A DNA stretch of 64,000 nucleotides from Pseudovibrio sp. JCM 19062 (GTDB lineage Bacteria; Pseudomonadota; Alphaproteobacteria; Rhizobiales; Stappiaceae), in NCBI GenBank assembly GCA_001310715.1, contig BAXV01000006.1:62001-126000 (forward strand), read 5' to 3'. Positions 21,401-31,264 of this stretch are shown in pieces. Made by a program: the position numbers and the translations under genes. How positions within the stretch are numbered: the first letter of the stretch is position 1; the number at the start of each line of letters is the position of its first letter. The notes under the pieces are model-generated. The model was not told the DNA's origin. It did no database searches and saw only the letters and a list, made by a program, of their open reading frames with translations.

Positions 21401-21490
21401 AAGCACTCCACACCTACACAGACACCTTAAACGGGTTGCGACCCAAGTCGTGACCCGGACAAAGTAAAGTATTAGAAAAGATCGGATCCC

Positions 21491-24400
21491 ATGAGTTTGC
21501 AGGTGAAAAAGACCGGTTCGGACATTTTTGCAGCCCTAGAAGCAGCCGCCAAGGAGCGTATCCTTGTTCTTGATGGCGCCATGGGAACTATGATCCAGAA
21601 TCTTAAGCTCGATGAAGCTCAGTTCAGAGGCGAGCGATTCAAGGACTGGAAACAGGACCTGAAAGGGAACAATGACCTTTTGATCCTGACCCAGCCGGAT
21701 GATATTCGCGATATTCACCTTCAGTATCTGAAGGCGGGTGCGGATATTATTGAGACCAATACGTTTTCCTCCACCTCTATCGCGCAGGCTGACTACGGGA
21801 TGGAGAGCATTGTCTATGAGCTGAACAGGGACGGCGCGCGTCTTTGTTGTGAGGCTGTGGAGCAGATGAAGGCGATTGATCCTTCGCGCCGCCGTTTTGT
21901 GGCTGGTGGTCTTGGACCAACCAACCGGACAGCCTCCATTTCTCCGGATGTGAACAATCCGGGCTTTCGTGCTGTTTCCTTTGATGAGCTGAAGGATGCC
22001 TATGCTGAAGCCACGCGCGGTCTGGTTGATGGCGGGTGTGACCTGATCCTTGTTGAGACGATTTTCGATACGCTGAACGCAAAAGCGGCTTTGTTCGCGA
22101 TTGATGAGGTATTCGAGGAGAAGGGGATCAAGCTGCCGGTAATGATCTCCGGTACGATCACCGACTTGTCCGGACGTACGCTTACCGGTCAGACGCCGGA
22201 AGCGTTCTGGAACTCTGTTCGCCATGCTCAGCCGTTTACCATTGGTTTGAACTGTGCATTGGGCGCAAAGGAAATGCGCGCTCATATTGACGAGATTTCC
22301 CGTATTGCTGAAACGCTTGTCTGTGCCTATCCAAACGCTGGTCTGCCAAACGAATTTGGCGAGTATGACGAGAGCCCGGAATACATGGCCGGGTTGTTGA
22401 AAGAGTTTGCAGAATCCGGCCTTGTGAACGTGGTTGGCGGGTGTTGCGGTACGACGCCAGACCATATTAAAGCGATTGCTGATGCGGTTGAAGGATTGCC
22501 ACCGCGTTCTCTGCCGGAAGTTCCGCGCTGATGCGCCTGTCTGGTCTTGAGCCGTTTACCTTCACCAAGGATGTGAACTTTGTGAATGTGGGTGAACGGA
22601 CCAACGTGACCGGTTCTGCGCGCTTCCGTAAGCTCATCAAAAATGACGATTACGATGCAGCGCTGGAGGTGGCCCGCTCTCAGGTGGAGAACGGTGCCCA
22701 GATTATTGATATCAACATGGACGAGGGGCTTCTGGAAAGTGAAGAAGCCATGGTCACCTTCCTGAACCTGATTGCGGCAGAGCCGGATATTGCGAAAGTT
22801 CCTGTCATGATCGACAGTTCCAAGTGGACTGTGATCGAGGCTGGTCTGAAGTGCGTTCAGGGTAAGGCGGTGGTGAACTCCATCTCCCTGAAAGAGGGCG
22901 AAGAGAGCTTTATCGAGCATGCCAAGCTGGTTCGCCGGTATGGAGCTGCGGTTGTTGTGATGGCGTTTGACGAAACCGGTCAGGCGGATACACAGCAGCG
23001 CAAGACCGAGATTTGTAAGCGCTCCTACGACATTCTGGTCGATAAGGTTGGTTTCCCGCCTGAAGATATCATCTTCGATCCGAACATCTTTGCGGTGGCA
23101 ACGGGTATTGAAGAGCACGATAATTACGGCGTGGACTTCATCGAGGCGACACGCTGGATTTCTGAGAACCTGCCGCACGCGCATATCTCTGGAGGTGTTT
23201 CGAACCTGTCATTCTCCTTCCGCGGAAACGAACCGGTACGTGAGGCAATGCACTCTGTGTTCCTGTACCACGCCATTCAGGCGGGTCTGGACATGGGCAT
23301 CGTGAATGCGGGTCAGCTGGCGGTTTATGATGACTTGCCGGAAGAGCTGCGTGAGCTTTGTGAAGATGTGGTGCTGAACCGGCGTTCTGACTCCACTGAT
23401 CGTATGCTGGATGCTGCGGACAAATTTAAAGGTCCTGGCGGTAAGAAGCGTGAGGTTGATCTGCGCTGGCGTGAGGGCAGCTTCGAGAAACGTCTGGAGC
23501 ACTCTCTGGTTCACGGCATTGGTGACTTTATCATTGAGGACACTGAAGAAGCGCGCCAGAATTTTGAACGTCCGCTGCACGTGATTGAAGGTCCGTTGAT
23601 GGACGGCATGAACGTGGTGGGTGATCTGTTCGGCGCTGGTAAGATGTTCCTGCCGCAGGTGGTGAAATCTGCCCGCGTGATGAAGGCGGCCGTTGCTTAT
23701 CTGTTGCCGTACCTTGAAGAGGAGAAACGGCGCAGCGGGCTGGATCAAAACTCTTCAAACGGTAAGATCCTGATGGCGACCGTGAAGGGTGATGTGCACG
23801 ATATCGGCAAGAACATTGTGGGCGTTGTTTTGCAGTGTAACAACTTCGAGGTGATCGACCTTGGGGTGATGGTGCCGACTGCAAAGATCCTCGAGGAAGC
23901 GAAAGCGCAGAAGGTGGATATGATCGGCTTGTCCGGCCTGATCACACCGTCACTGGATGAAATGTGCCATGTGGCTGCTGAGATGGAACGCGAGGGGCTT
24001 GATATTCCGCTGCTGATTGGCGGGGCGACCACGTCTCGTATTCATACGGCGGTCAAGATCCACCCGAACTATGCCAAGGGGCAGGCGATTTATGTCACCG
24101 ATGCAGGACGTGCGGTGGGTGTTGCGTCTCGCCTGGTGTCAGAAGGCGGGCGTGAGGAAATCTACGAGAAAACGCGCGTTGAATACATTGATGTGGCTGC
24201 AAAACACGCGGCTGCGCAGAAGAAGAAGGTACGTTCGACCATAGCAAGTGCGCGTGCGAACGGGTTCAATCCAAGCTTTGAGGACTACAAGCCCCAAAAG
24301 CCTAGTTTCCTTGGCACCAAGTCCTTCACGGACTTCCCTGTGGCCAAGTTGGTTGACTACATCGACTGGACCCCATTCTTTGCGACGTGGGAACTGAAAG

Positions 24401-25236
24401 GAACGTTTCCGGCGGTGCTGGAGGATGATCGGTATGGCCCTGCGGCGCAGGCGCTTTATAACGATGCGCAGCAGATGCTCAAGGAGATCGTTGAGGGTGA
24501 TCTGCTGAAAGCGAGTGCGGTGATCGGGTTCTGGCCTTGCGCGCGCGATGGTGATGATCTGGTGCTTTACACGGATGACAACCGCAACGAAGAACTGACG
24601 CGCCTTTATACGCTTCGTCAGCAGATGGACCGGTCCTCTTCCAAGCGGCATAACGTGGCGCTTGCAGACTTTATTGCTCCTGCTGATAGCGGCGTTCCTG
24701 ACTATATTGGTGGCTTTGCGGTTACCGCTGGTATTGGTGAGGAGGTGTTGGTCAAACGCTATGAGGATGCGGGCGATGACTACAACAAGATCCTCTGTCA
24801 GGCACTTGCCGACCGTTTGGCGGAAGCCTTTGCCGAGTGTATGCACCATCTGGTTCGCACAGAGTACTGGGGCTATGCTCCCGATGAAGCGTTGACCAGA
24901 GAGCAGCTGATTGCAGAGCGCTATGACGGTATTCGTCCTGCTCCGGGGTATCCGGCCCAGCCAGACCACACCGAGAAGGGCACCCTTTGGGAATTGCTTG
25001 ATGCGGAAAAGCAGGCCGGCATCGTGCTGACAGACAGTTATGCGATGTGGCCGGGATCTGCCGTGTCCGGTTTCTACTTCTCACATCCGGAGAGCTATTA
25101 CTTTGGTGTAGGCAAGATCGAGCGTGATCAGGTGCAAGATTATGCCAACCGTAAGGGCTGGGACATTGAGCTTGCAGAACGTTGGCTAGCGCCAATCCTG
25201 AACTATGACCCTAAACCTCGGGAAGCTGCCGAGTAA
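21491..25236 (+). CDS. metH: Cobalamin-dependent methionine synthase MetH
   Basis: Two abutting frames of 346 and 901 codons together make about 1,248 residues, the normal MetH length. The first holds the homocysteine-binding barrel with zinc ligands in GLNCALG and [11 protein letters not shown]. The second has the folate-binding barrel ([14 protein letters not shown]), the B12 cap, the cobalamin domain with the lower ligand His in GDVHDIGKN near 23793, and the reactivation domain ending near 25200. The switch lies at 22529-22531, inside the linker before RLSGLEP, where other MetH proteins run on. One missing base before CTGATG explains it. A genuine TGATG-coupled split cannot be excluded, because the second frame has its own ATG. 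Confidence 0.93.
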
Positions 25237-25261
25237 CTGGCTGATACATTGACGATAATCA

Positions 25262-25291
25262 GGGCTGCGGAGGATTTCGCAGCCCTTTTTT
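25262..25291 (+). terminator. Intrinsic terminator of metH
   Basis: A perfect 8-bp stem GGGCTGCG / CGCAGCCC with an 8-base loop, followed by six T, 26 bases after the metH stop. Confidence 0.93.
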
Positions 25292-25419
25292 GTTGGTGGG
25301 ATTGTCGATAAAGCGTGCAAAGACTGTTTCCAATTTATGATCTAATCATTCGCTTATTTTCGATTATGTATGTCCCTAGGAAACAATAAGCTCCTGGACA
25401 GGGGCACAGGAAATGACCG

Positions 25420-26016
25420 ATGAAAAAGACAATTTTGAAGATCCACAGCTCAGCTGCGACCTCGACCTCTGTGACCCGCCAGCTTGCCGATGAGCTTGCT
25501 GCCAAGCTCTCCAATGATGGTGACACCGTGATTGAGCGCGATCTGAACACGCCGATTTCGTTTATCAACGAAGCTTGGATTGGTGCTGCCTATACACCGG
25601 CAGAGCAGCGCAGTGAGGAGCAGAAAGAGGGACTTTCCCTGTCTGATACGCTCATTGCAGAACTGAAAGATGCAGATGTGCTGGTTATTGGCGCACCGAT
25701 TTACAACTTCTCTGTGCCTGCCGTTCTGAAAGCGTGGGTTGACCAGATTGCACGTGTGGGTGTGACCTTCAACTACACAGAATACGGTCCGGAAGGCATG
25801 CTGAAGGGCAAGAAAGCCTATATCGTCGCAGCAGCAGGCGGTGTGCCGGTTGGCTCTCAGGCGGATTTTGCAGTGCCTTACCTCAAGCAGGTGCTCGGTT
25901 TTGTTGGCGTGACTGATGTGGAAGTTATTGCAGCAGAAGGTGTTTCTGTTGACCGGGATGGTGCAATTGCACAGGCGCAGAGCACAATGGCCGGATTGAC
26001 CGCTGTGGCTGCCTGA
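25420..26016 (+). CDS. azoR: FMN-dependent NADH-azoreductase
   Basis: A 198-residue flavodoxin-fold enzyme of the AzoR/AcpD family, which reduces quinones and azo compounds with NADH. The N-terminus KKTILKIHSS forms the first strand and FMN phosphate loop, and PIYNFSVPAVLKAWVDQIAR near residue 93 is the family hallmark. AAAGGVP near residue 138 is the second FMN loop. The frame is intact. The ATG is preceded by AGGAAA. It stands alone between two terminators. Confidence 0.92.
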   Translation: MKKTILKIHSSAATSTSVTRQLADELAAKLSNDGDTVIERDLNTPISFINEAWIGAAYTPAEQRSEEQKEGLSLSDTLIAELKDADVLVIGAPIYNFSVPAVLKAWVDQIARVGVTFNYTEYGPEGMLKGKKAYIVAAAGGVPVGSQADFAVPYLKQVLGFVGVTDVEVIAAEGVSVDRDGAIAQAQSTMAGLTAVAA

Positions 26017-26047
26017 TTGCCCGCATAAGCCAATGTCTCATCTGGAG

Positions 26048-26078
26048 CCCACCTTGGTAACAAGGTGGGTTTCTTTTT
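26048..26078 (+). terminator. Intrinsic terminator of azoR
   Basis: A 9-bp stem CCCACCTTG / CAAGGTGGG with a GTAA loop, followed by TTTCTTTTT. Confidence 0.92.
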
Positions 26079-26143
26079 GCGTCTTATGAAGGTGTGCCTT
26101 CTTTTTTGTTATCTGAAGGACTTGGTTAGCATGGGGGAGGGGG

Positions 26144-26226
26144 TTACAGCAGGCCGATCACGATAGCTGCTACAAATGCAAATGCAAATGTGATTGCCAA
26201 GCGTTAAAGCTTCGTGTGACAGTCAT
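26144..26226 (-). CDS. Candidate 27-residue membrane peptide
   Basis: Minus-strand ATG at 26226 has GGGAGAAAG eight bases upstream, one of the better ribosome sites in the window. The frame gives MTVTRSFN and, if one base is restored near 26203, continues with a single hydrophobic helix (LAITFAFAFVAAIVIGLL) to a TAA at 26144. A short basic head followed by one helix is typical of small membrane peptides. The repair is assumed by analogy with the many other single-base breaks here. Confidence 0.35.
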
Positions 26227-26615
26227 GGATCTTTCTCCCGTTACTCACTAGCTGGTTGTAGCTTATGTGAGAGGTTCCACCTTAGGAAGCAAAAAATGCC
26301 ATTTTTGGGCGTGCTGCTAGAAAACACCTTGTGACTGCTGAAAAATACTGCTGCAAAAAAATTTGAGTACAGCGAGAGATTGTACTCCGTTCAATTTGCA
26401 AATGACCAAGGGGAGCGTTGCGTTTTCCAAGTCAAATCAATATGGAGAATTTTTGTCGCCCAGTGAAAAATAACGGGTTTGTGATATGTTTTTCCCCGTT
26501 TGTGAATTGGGCGTGGATAGTTCGGGTCGCCGCGCAGTTTGTTGCCTTAATCCAGAAATATTCAGCATCGCACCTAGGGTAAGGCCTCCTTTAAGCTGTT
26601 CAAAACGGGGATTTC

Positions 26616-27434
26616 ATGCTGAATCTGAAGAATGGCAGCAAAGCTGCTCGAAGAATTTTGCCTGCAGCTGTGTTTGTCGGCATGTGTATCGGTGCCGCAC
26701 AAGTTGGCGCTGAGACTATACCGACACCGAAGCTACTCAATTCTGACAGTGGGACAACGTTGTTGCCTCTCTCACCCCCTCCTGAGATAGATGAAAGTTT
26801 CGAATACCCGCAGCAACCCCTCGTCAAGTCTCTAGCTCTTGATGCAGCGGATAGCGCAGCACAAGGGGACTTTGTGCCGGTGCGTTTCGGAAGAGGCTGT
26901 GCGCTACGCGGGATGCGCGTGAATATTGTTAAGAGGGTCAATGGCCCTGGGGCATGTGGGATGAAGCAGCCTGTGACCCTGAGCTCGGTTGGTGGCAGGC
27001 GACAGAAGGTTGCTTTGAACTCGGCGGTTCAAGTTGAGTGTAAAGTGGCCCAGCAACTGGATCGCTGGGTGCAGCAAGTTGCTATGCCAGCGGCTCGCAA
27101 GGAGTTTCGTGCTTCAATTACGAGTATTCGTACCGCTGCCGGATATGTCTGTCGTGGGCGCAATAATGTGAAAGGCGCGAAGTTGTCCGAGCATGGCAAG
27201 GGTAATGCAGTCGATATTGTGAGCTTCACTCTTTCAAATGGACGGGAAGTGACTGTTTTGAAGGGCTGGAATGGTTCAGCTGCTGATAAGCGATTTTTGC
27301 GCAGTCTGCACAAAGGCGCTTGTGAGAACTTTAAAACGGTGCTGGGACCCGAAGCGGATCGATATCACCGGGATCATTTTCACTTCGATCTTGCATGCCA
27401 TGGGAAAGGCTGTGCGCGGAGCATTTGCAGGTAG
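26616..27434 (+). CDS. Extensin-like C-terminal domain protein, exported
   Basis: A 272-residue protein with a signal peptide (basic head, hydrophobic core, cleavage near GAAQVGAE around residue 32). It has a Pro-rich linker and, from about residue 90, the extensin-like C-terminal domain common in alphaproteobacteria. Histidines in LSEHGKGNAVDI near residue 195 and RYHRDHFHFDLACHG near residue 250, together with paired cysteines, recall the LAS/M15-type zinc peptidase fold, so a wall-related periplasmic function is likely but unproven. GGGG six bases before the ATG serves as ribosome site. The frame is intact. Confidence 0.8.
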   Translation: MLNLKNGSKAARRILPAAVFVGMCIGAAQVGAETIPTPKLLNSDSGTTLLPLSPPPEIDESFEYPQQPLVKSLALDAADSAAQGDFVPVRFGRGCALRGMRVNIVKRVNGPGACGMKQPVTLSSVGGRRQKVALNSAVQVECKVAQQLDRWVQQVAMPAARKEFRASITSIRTAAGYVCRGRNNVKGAKLSEHGKGNAVDIVSFTLSNGREVTVLKGWNGSAADKRFLRSLHKGACENFKTVLGPEADRYHRDHFHFDLACHGKGCARSICR

Positions 27435-27520
27435 GCCCGTTTGTCTTCAAATCTGCCTGGCTTTACTGCAATACCACTCCATAAACCCGGCGGTTCTTAA
27501 ATGAGTTTTGCAATAACAAA

Positions 27521-27560
27521 CCCACCAGAAAGAAACTGGGCATTGTTTCTTTCTGGTGGG
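27521..27560 (-). terminator. Large hairpin, terminator for the BA14K gene
   Basis: A perfect 15-bp inverted repeat (CCCACCAGAAAGAAA and its complement) with a 10-base loop lies 21 bases beyond the minus-strand stop. On the minus strand it is followed by TTTGTTATT, so it mainly serves the leftward transcript. It may also stop read-through from the extensin-like gene. Confidence 0.85.
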
Positions 27561-27580
27561 CGACATCTGGGGTCAAGGGA

Positions 27581-28062
27581 TCACTGGCAAAAACGGTCTT
27601 TGCCAGAGTAGGTGCGATAGGTGCCAGTGCTTGGATTAAAGCTTCTGTATTTGCTGGTGCAGTATGAGTACCATGCCGGTGACCACGGAGCCGGAGCTGC
27701 AACCGGAGCACGATAGACAGGTGCGGCTGATGCACCACCACTGGTGGACGATATGCAGGTACTGGCGGGCGGTATGCCGGTGCTGGCGGAGCAATGTACT
27801 GAGGTTGTGGCCTTACTGCATTCCCGATGATAAGGCCGGTTGCCAGACCCATTACACCGATAGCAGCTGCCTGACCGCCATTGATACCGCTTCTTCTGTG
27901 CTTTCTCGCCTGACGTTTGTTCTTCTTGTAGTAGTGGTTTTGAACGTAGGTGTTGTGTTCAATATAATCGCCGCGCTTTGGACCTGCCTGAGCTGCAGAA
28001 ACGACTGGCAACATCATTGCCCCTGCAAGCGCTACTGAAATTACTGCTGATGCTTTAGCCAT
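27581..28062 (-). CDS. BA14K family exported protein
   Basis: About 160 residues after joining two frames that break near 27735. A signal peptide (MAKASAVISVALAG to AAQAGP) is followed by a basic region, one hydrophobic glycine-rich segment (AAAIGVMGLATGLIIGNAV) and a Pro/Tyr/Ala-rich linker. The C-terminal motif with YCTSKYRSFNPSTGTYRTY and a final cysteine is the BA14K signature, known from Brucella as an immunoreactive surface protein. The two cysteines probably form a disulphide. Exact function unknown. Confidence 0.8.
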
Positions 28063-28281
28063 TTTCGTCTCCGTAAATAGTATTGCGTGTTTGTTGATGC
28101 TAATTAACCATTTGCGGGCTGAACCTTCTTTGAGGGTGCTATTCATCTTCTGTTCATCTAAATAAATGTGGCTGAAATCCGTTTTATATCAATGTGTTAA
28201 GTGTAGATAAAAATCTCAAAAAAAGTTGTTTTCGAGAGGGCTTTTAAAAGTGCCTGCCAGCAGGAAACAGATTGTCCTCTT

Positions 28282-28312
28282 CGAAAACCGCAGGCCAGTT
28301 TTCGGGAATACT
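28282..28312 (-). repeat. Partial copy of the palindromic repeat also found at 39124
   Basis: CGAAAACCG, a variable 8-base loop, then GTTTTCGGGAATAC is nearly the reverse complement of the left arm of the element at 39124-39160. It sits in the spacer before the hugZ-like gene. This shows the sequence is a dispersed intergenic repeat. Confidence 0.7.
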
Positions 28313-28378
28313 CTTTCGGGCTGACAGGCAATATTTTAGAGTTTGAGCAGGTTCAGATCGGGGATATGTGAGGTTGCT

Positions 28379-29124
28379 ATGGAAAAGAAGATAGACCCAA
28401 TTCGCGAAACCACAGATGAAGCACGTTCTCTCGCCAAGACGCTTATCAGATCTGCCCGGTTTGCTTCGCTTGCTGTGCTGGAGCCGGAGACTGGCTATCC
28501 TATTGTCAGCCGCGTTGGCGTGGCCGCAGATGTGATCGGCGCGCGTTTATGCTTGCGTCCAGCCTTTCCAACCACTCGCAGTGTCTGGAGCAGGATCAGA
28601 GAGTGTCTTTGTTGATCGGTGAACCGGGTAAAGGAGACCCGCTGGCGCATCCACGGCTGACAGTTATTGGCCGGTTTGAACGGCTGGGCAAAGGTGACCA
28701 ACGCTGTATTGAATTGCGCAGCCGCTATCTGATGCGGCACCCCAAGGCCAAGCTCTACGTGGATTTTGCTGATTTTAACTGGTACCAGCTCCATGTTGAG
28801 CGGGTGAACATGAATGGTGGTTTCGGCAAAGCGTACTTGTTAAATGCAGAGGATGTTCTGTCTCATGACGAGGGCCGGGACAAGCTTGCTGCGACTGCCA
28901 TGATCTGGTTCTTCGCATGAATGACAGGCGCTCCGATGAGATTGGCTTTTTTTGCCTCGCGGACCTTTAAGGTGACTGCTGCCAAATGGGGGGTGGTGAG
29001 CGTTGATCGTGAGGGCGCTGACTTCTTTTCCGGCGAAACTGTGTACCGGCATACGTGGCCAAATGTGGTTGCTACTGAGGAGCTGGAAGAGCGACTATTA
29101 CAAGCCATAGGTTGTCGTCGCTAG
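28379..29124 (+). CDS. HugZ-like FMN-binding protein with C-terminal DUF2470 domain
   Basis: Four frame pieces join into about 248 residues, the usual length of this family. The N-terminal split-barrel starts with ARSLAKTLIRSARFASLAVLE and continues with MLASSLSNHSQ, DQRVSLLIG and a PRLTVIGRF strand, typical of pyridoxamine phosphate oxidase-like haem-utilisation proteins. The last ~70 residues (MND motif near 28917, then WGVVSVDREGADF) fit DUF2470. Breaks lie near 28535, near 28890 and at seven T near 28948-28954, where six would restore the frame. The apparent separate 67-codon gene at 28921 is therefore the C-terminal domain. Role inferred: haem degradation or another FMN reaction. Confidence 0.8.
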
Positions 29125-29216
29125 GTAGCTGACTTAGGGTTTTCTTGCGTTTTTGTGCTAATTGGAGCATTGATGCAGGAGAAATGCGCTACAAGGCTGG
29201 AAAGGCTGGAGCAGAA

Positions 29217-29870
29217 ATGAATAAAGAGAATTTAGACACAACAGCAGGTGCAGGGATCTATTCTCAGAAAACTCTGCGAATGTATGATCTGCTGGTTCTG
29301 CGGTTCTCCAGCACATTCTTGTGGCGGTGCCCCACTGCCAAGACGTTGAGCTTCTTCAACTGCAATGTGAGTGGGAATCATCTGGAGGTGGGCCCCGGAA
29401 GCGGCTACTTTCTGGAGCATGGCCGCTTTCCACCGGATACACGTCTGGTGCTGATGGACCTCAATGAGGATTGTCTTGCCTATGCAAAGGAACGGTCTGC
29501 GGTCGCGAATGTGAGCTGTATTCAGGCAGATGTTATGGAGCCGATTGAGTGGTCGGAAGCCAAGTTTGACAGCATCAATCTGGGTTATGTGCTGCATTGC
29601 CTGCCGGGGATCATGAAACAGAAATATCTGGTTTTTGAAAACCTTAAGCCACTCCTCAATGAGGGTGGAACTGTTTGGCTCTACCATTTGGGAGAAGGGC
29701 AGAAGCCGAACTGGGCAGCGCGCAAGTTGATGGGGATATACAACAGCAAGGGCGTCTTCTCGAACGCTCATGACAATGTTGAGGATCTACGCGACAATCT
29801 GGAAGCGTATTTCAAAGATGTTTCGATTGAGGTCGTTGGCGAGGTCGCGTTGTTTAAGGGGCGGGTTTAG
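29217..29870 (+). CDS. Class I SAM-dependent methyltransferase
   Basis: A 217-residue methyltransferase. Motif I reads LEVGPGSGYFLE near residue 61 and the acidic end of strand 2 is LVLMDLNEDCL. The post-I region QADVMEPI and LKPLLNEGGTVWLYHL complete the fold. The substrate is unknown; the early GIYSQKTLRMYDLLVL stretch resembles methyltransferases that act on small lipophilic compounds. The Met of MNKENL is chosen because GGAG lies upstream, over a start 24 codons earlier. Its last 17 bases overlap the convergent glutathione transferase gene. Confidence 0.82.
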   Translation: MNKENLDTTAGAGIYSQKTLRMYDLLVLRFSSTFLWRCPTAKTLSFFNCNVSGNHLEVGPGSGYFLEHGRFPPDTRLVLMDLNEDCLAYAKERSAVANVSCIQADVMEPIEWSEAKFDSINLGYVLHCLPGIMKQKYLVFENLKPLLNEGGTVWLYHLGEGQKPNWAARKLMGIYNSKGVFSNAHDNVEDLRDNLEAYFKDVSIEVVGEVALFKGRV

Positions 29871-30536
29871 CGGCGCCGTCTGGAAACAAAACAAGGTCAT
29901 CTTCCGGTGACCATGGCTTCCATTTCTTGCCAAATACGGTCGTGAAGTCCGGATGGTCGATCCGTTCTTTCAGCCATTTCTGCACGCTCTCGGGTGCTTG
30001 CTTGGCGAAGCGTTCCTTATCTGCGTTGGCAAACTGGCGGACGAATGGAAAGAGCGCCTGATCGGCCAGAGCCGGGCGACTGCCAAACAGATAGACCGAG
30101 TTTTTCAGGCGCTCGGAAAGCTTGGAAAGCTCATTGATGGCGAGGGCGTAATGCTCATCCGGGTTTGCGTCTTCATAGCGCGTTGAGTATTTATATCTGT
30201 CCAGATTGCGTTTGAAATCGCCGTCCATGTCTTCGATGAGCTGCAGCATATCTTCGAGCGTGCCAGCCTCCGGCGTGAGCCAGCCTTGCGGGTCGTTCTG
30301 CTGCAAAGCCCAGAGCATGATCTCCAGACTCTCTTCGATGACAGCACCGTCGCTCAGAAGAAGAACCGGTACTGTTCCCTTGGGCGAGACCTCCAGCATG
30401 TGGCTGGTTTGTCTCGCAGTACGATCTCACGAAGAGCGACAGATGTCTGGCTTGCGACCAATCCCAACCTTGCGCGCATTGCGTAGGGGCACCGACGAAA
30501 TGAATACAGGATCGGGAGGTGGGTCTGCTCAGCCAT
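29854..30536 (-). CDS. Glutathione S-transferase family protein
   Basis: About 227 residues after joining two frames that break near 30402. The thioredoxin-like N-terminal domain begins LPILYSFRRCPYAMRARL with a possible Cys redox centre, and continues with SPKGTVPVLLL and the glutathione-binding EES segment. The C-terminal domain is all helical (ALADQALFPFVRQFANAD). The start ATG overlaps the stop of the upstream thioesterase gene by eight bases, so they form an operon, perhaps for detoxification of thioester or electrophilic compounds. Confidence 0.85.
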
Positions 30537-31167
30537 GCTTTCTGTGGTCTGCCTTTGATTGATCGTTTACAGCAGCTGGTATTTCTAATGAATCTACCGG
30601 AGCAATGCCAGCGGATTTGCGCTCATAGGCCTGAATTGCCTGCTCTTCTTTCAAAAAGGCCTCAATATGGGGCTGAAGTTTGAGGTGCCTTACAGGAGTA
30701 CCAGTGGCTTTAAAGACAGTGGATGTAGGCACAGCAGCTCTTCGCGCACGGTCATACATGCTCACGCGCACCAGACCTGTTGCAGCAACAATGCCTTTCT
30801 TTGGTCCTCTGGTGAAGATGAAACGCTGCTCCATTACGGCTACTTCTTCAGTCCAGTAGACAAACTCGCTTTCCAGTTTGAAGGGCTCCCAAAATGGCAG
30901 TTCGCGCCGAAAGCGGACAGTGGCGTGGTTGGTGAGCGGGGTCCATTTGTTTTGTAAGATGGCCTTGCCAAGCTTGGTGCGGCTCATATGGTCCACACGA
31001 CCAAGATCCATGATAGCCAGATAGCGGCTGTTGGTGAGGTGGATGTTTAAATCAATGTCGGAAGGGAGAACGCGCAATTTAAGAACAGACTTGCTGAACA
31101 TGTCTGTTAGCTTTTCCCGAAAACGGAACGTAAGGAAGTAAAGTATAAGTCTAAACCAGAGTTGCAT
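30529..31167 (-). CDS. Hot-dog-fold acyl-CoA thioesterase-like protein
   Basis: A 212-residue protein. A hydrophobic N-terminal anchor (MQLWFRLILYFLTF) is followed by a 4-hydroxybenzoyl-CoA thioesterase-type hot dog domain. The conserved start DIDLNIHLTNSRYLAIMDLGR (about residues 37-57) places the Asp-Asn catalytic region. Later strands include TVRFRRELPFWEPF and MEQRFIF. It resembles THEM6-like thioesterases. It is cotranscribed with the following glutathione transferase gene. The substrate is unknown. Confidence 0.82.
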   Translation of the reverse strand: MQLWFRLILYFLTFRFREKLTDMFSKSVLKLRVLPSDIDLNIHLTNSRYLAIMDLGRVDHMSRTKLGKAILQNKWTPLTNHATVRFRRELPFWEPFKLESEFVYWTEEVAVMEQRFIFTRGPKKGIVAATGLVRVSMYDRARRAAVPTSTVFKATGTPVRHLKLQPHIEAFLKEEQAIQAYERKSAGIAPVDSLEIPAAVNDQSKADHRKHG

Positions 31168-31264
31168 TTTTGCTCCAAGTGATAGCCTTCTGGGACTCTC
31201 ACGAAGTTAACGTGTTTTCCCATAGGGAATTAGCTTTCCTAATAGGTTAGGTGTGTTGTGCCAG

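Noticed and set aside
21536..23184. Minus-strand frames of about 300 codons inside metH
   Set aside because: Antisense to conserved catalytic motifs of MetH, with no independent support.
28921..29124. Separate 67-residue gene after the PNPOx-like frame
   Set aside because: Its sequence fits the C-terminal DUF2470 domain of the same protein once a run of seven T is read as six.
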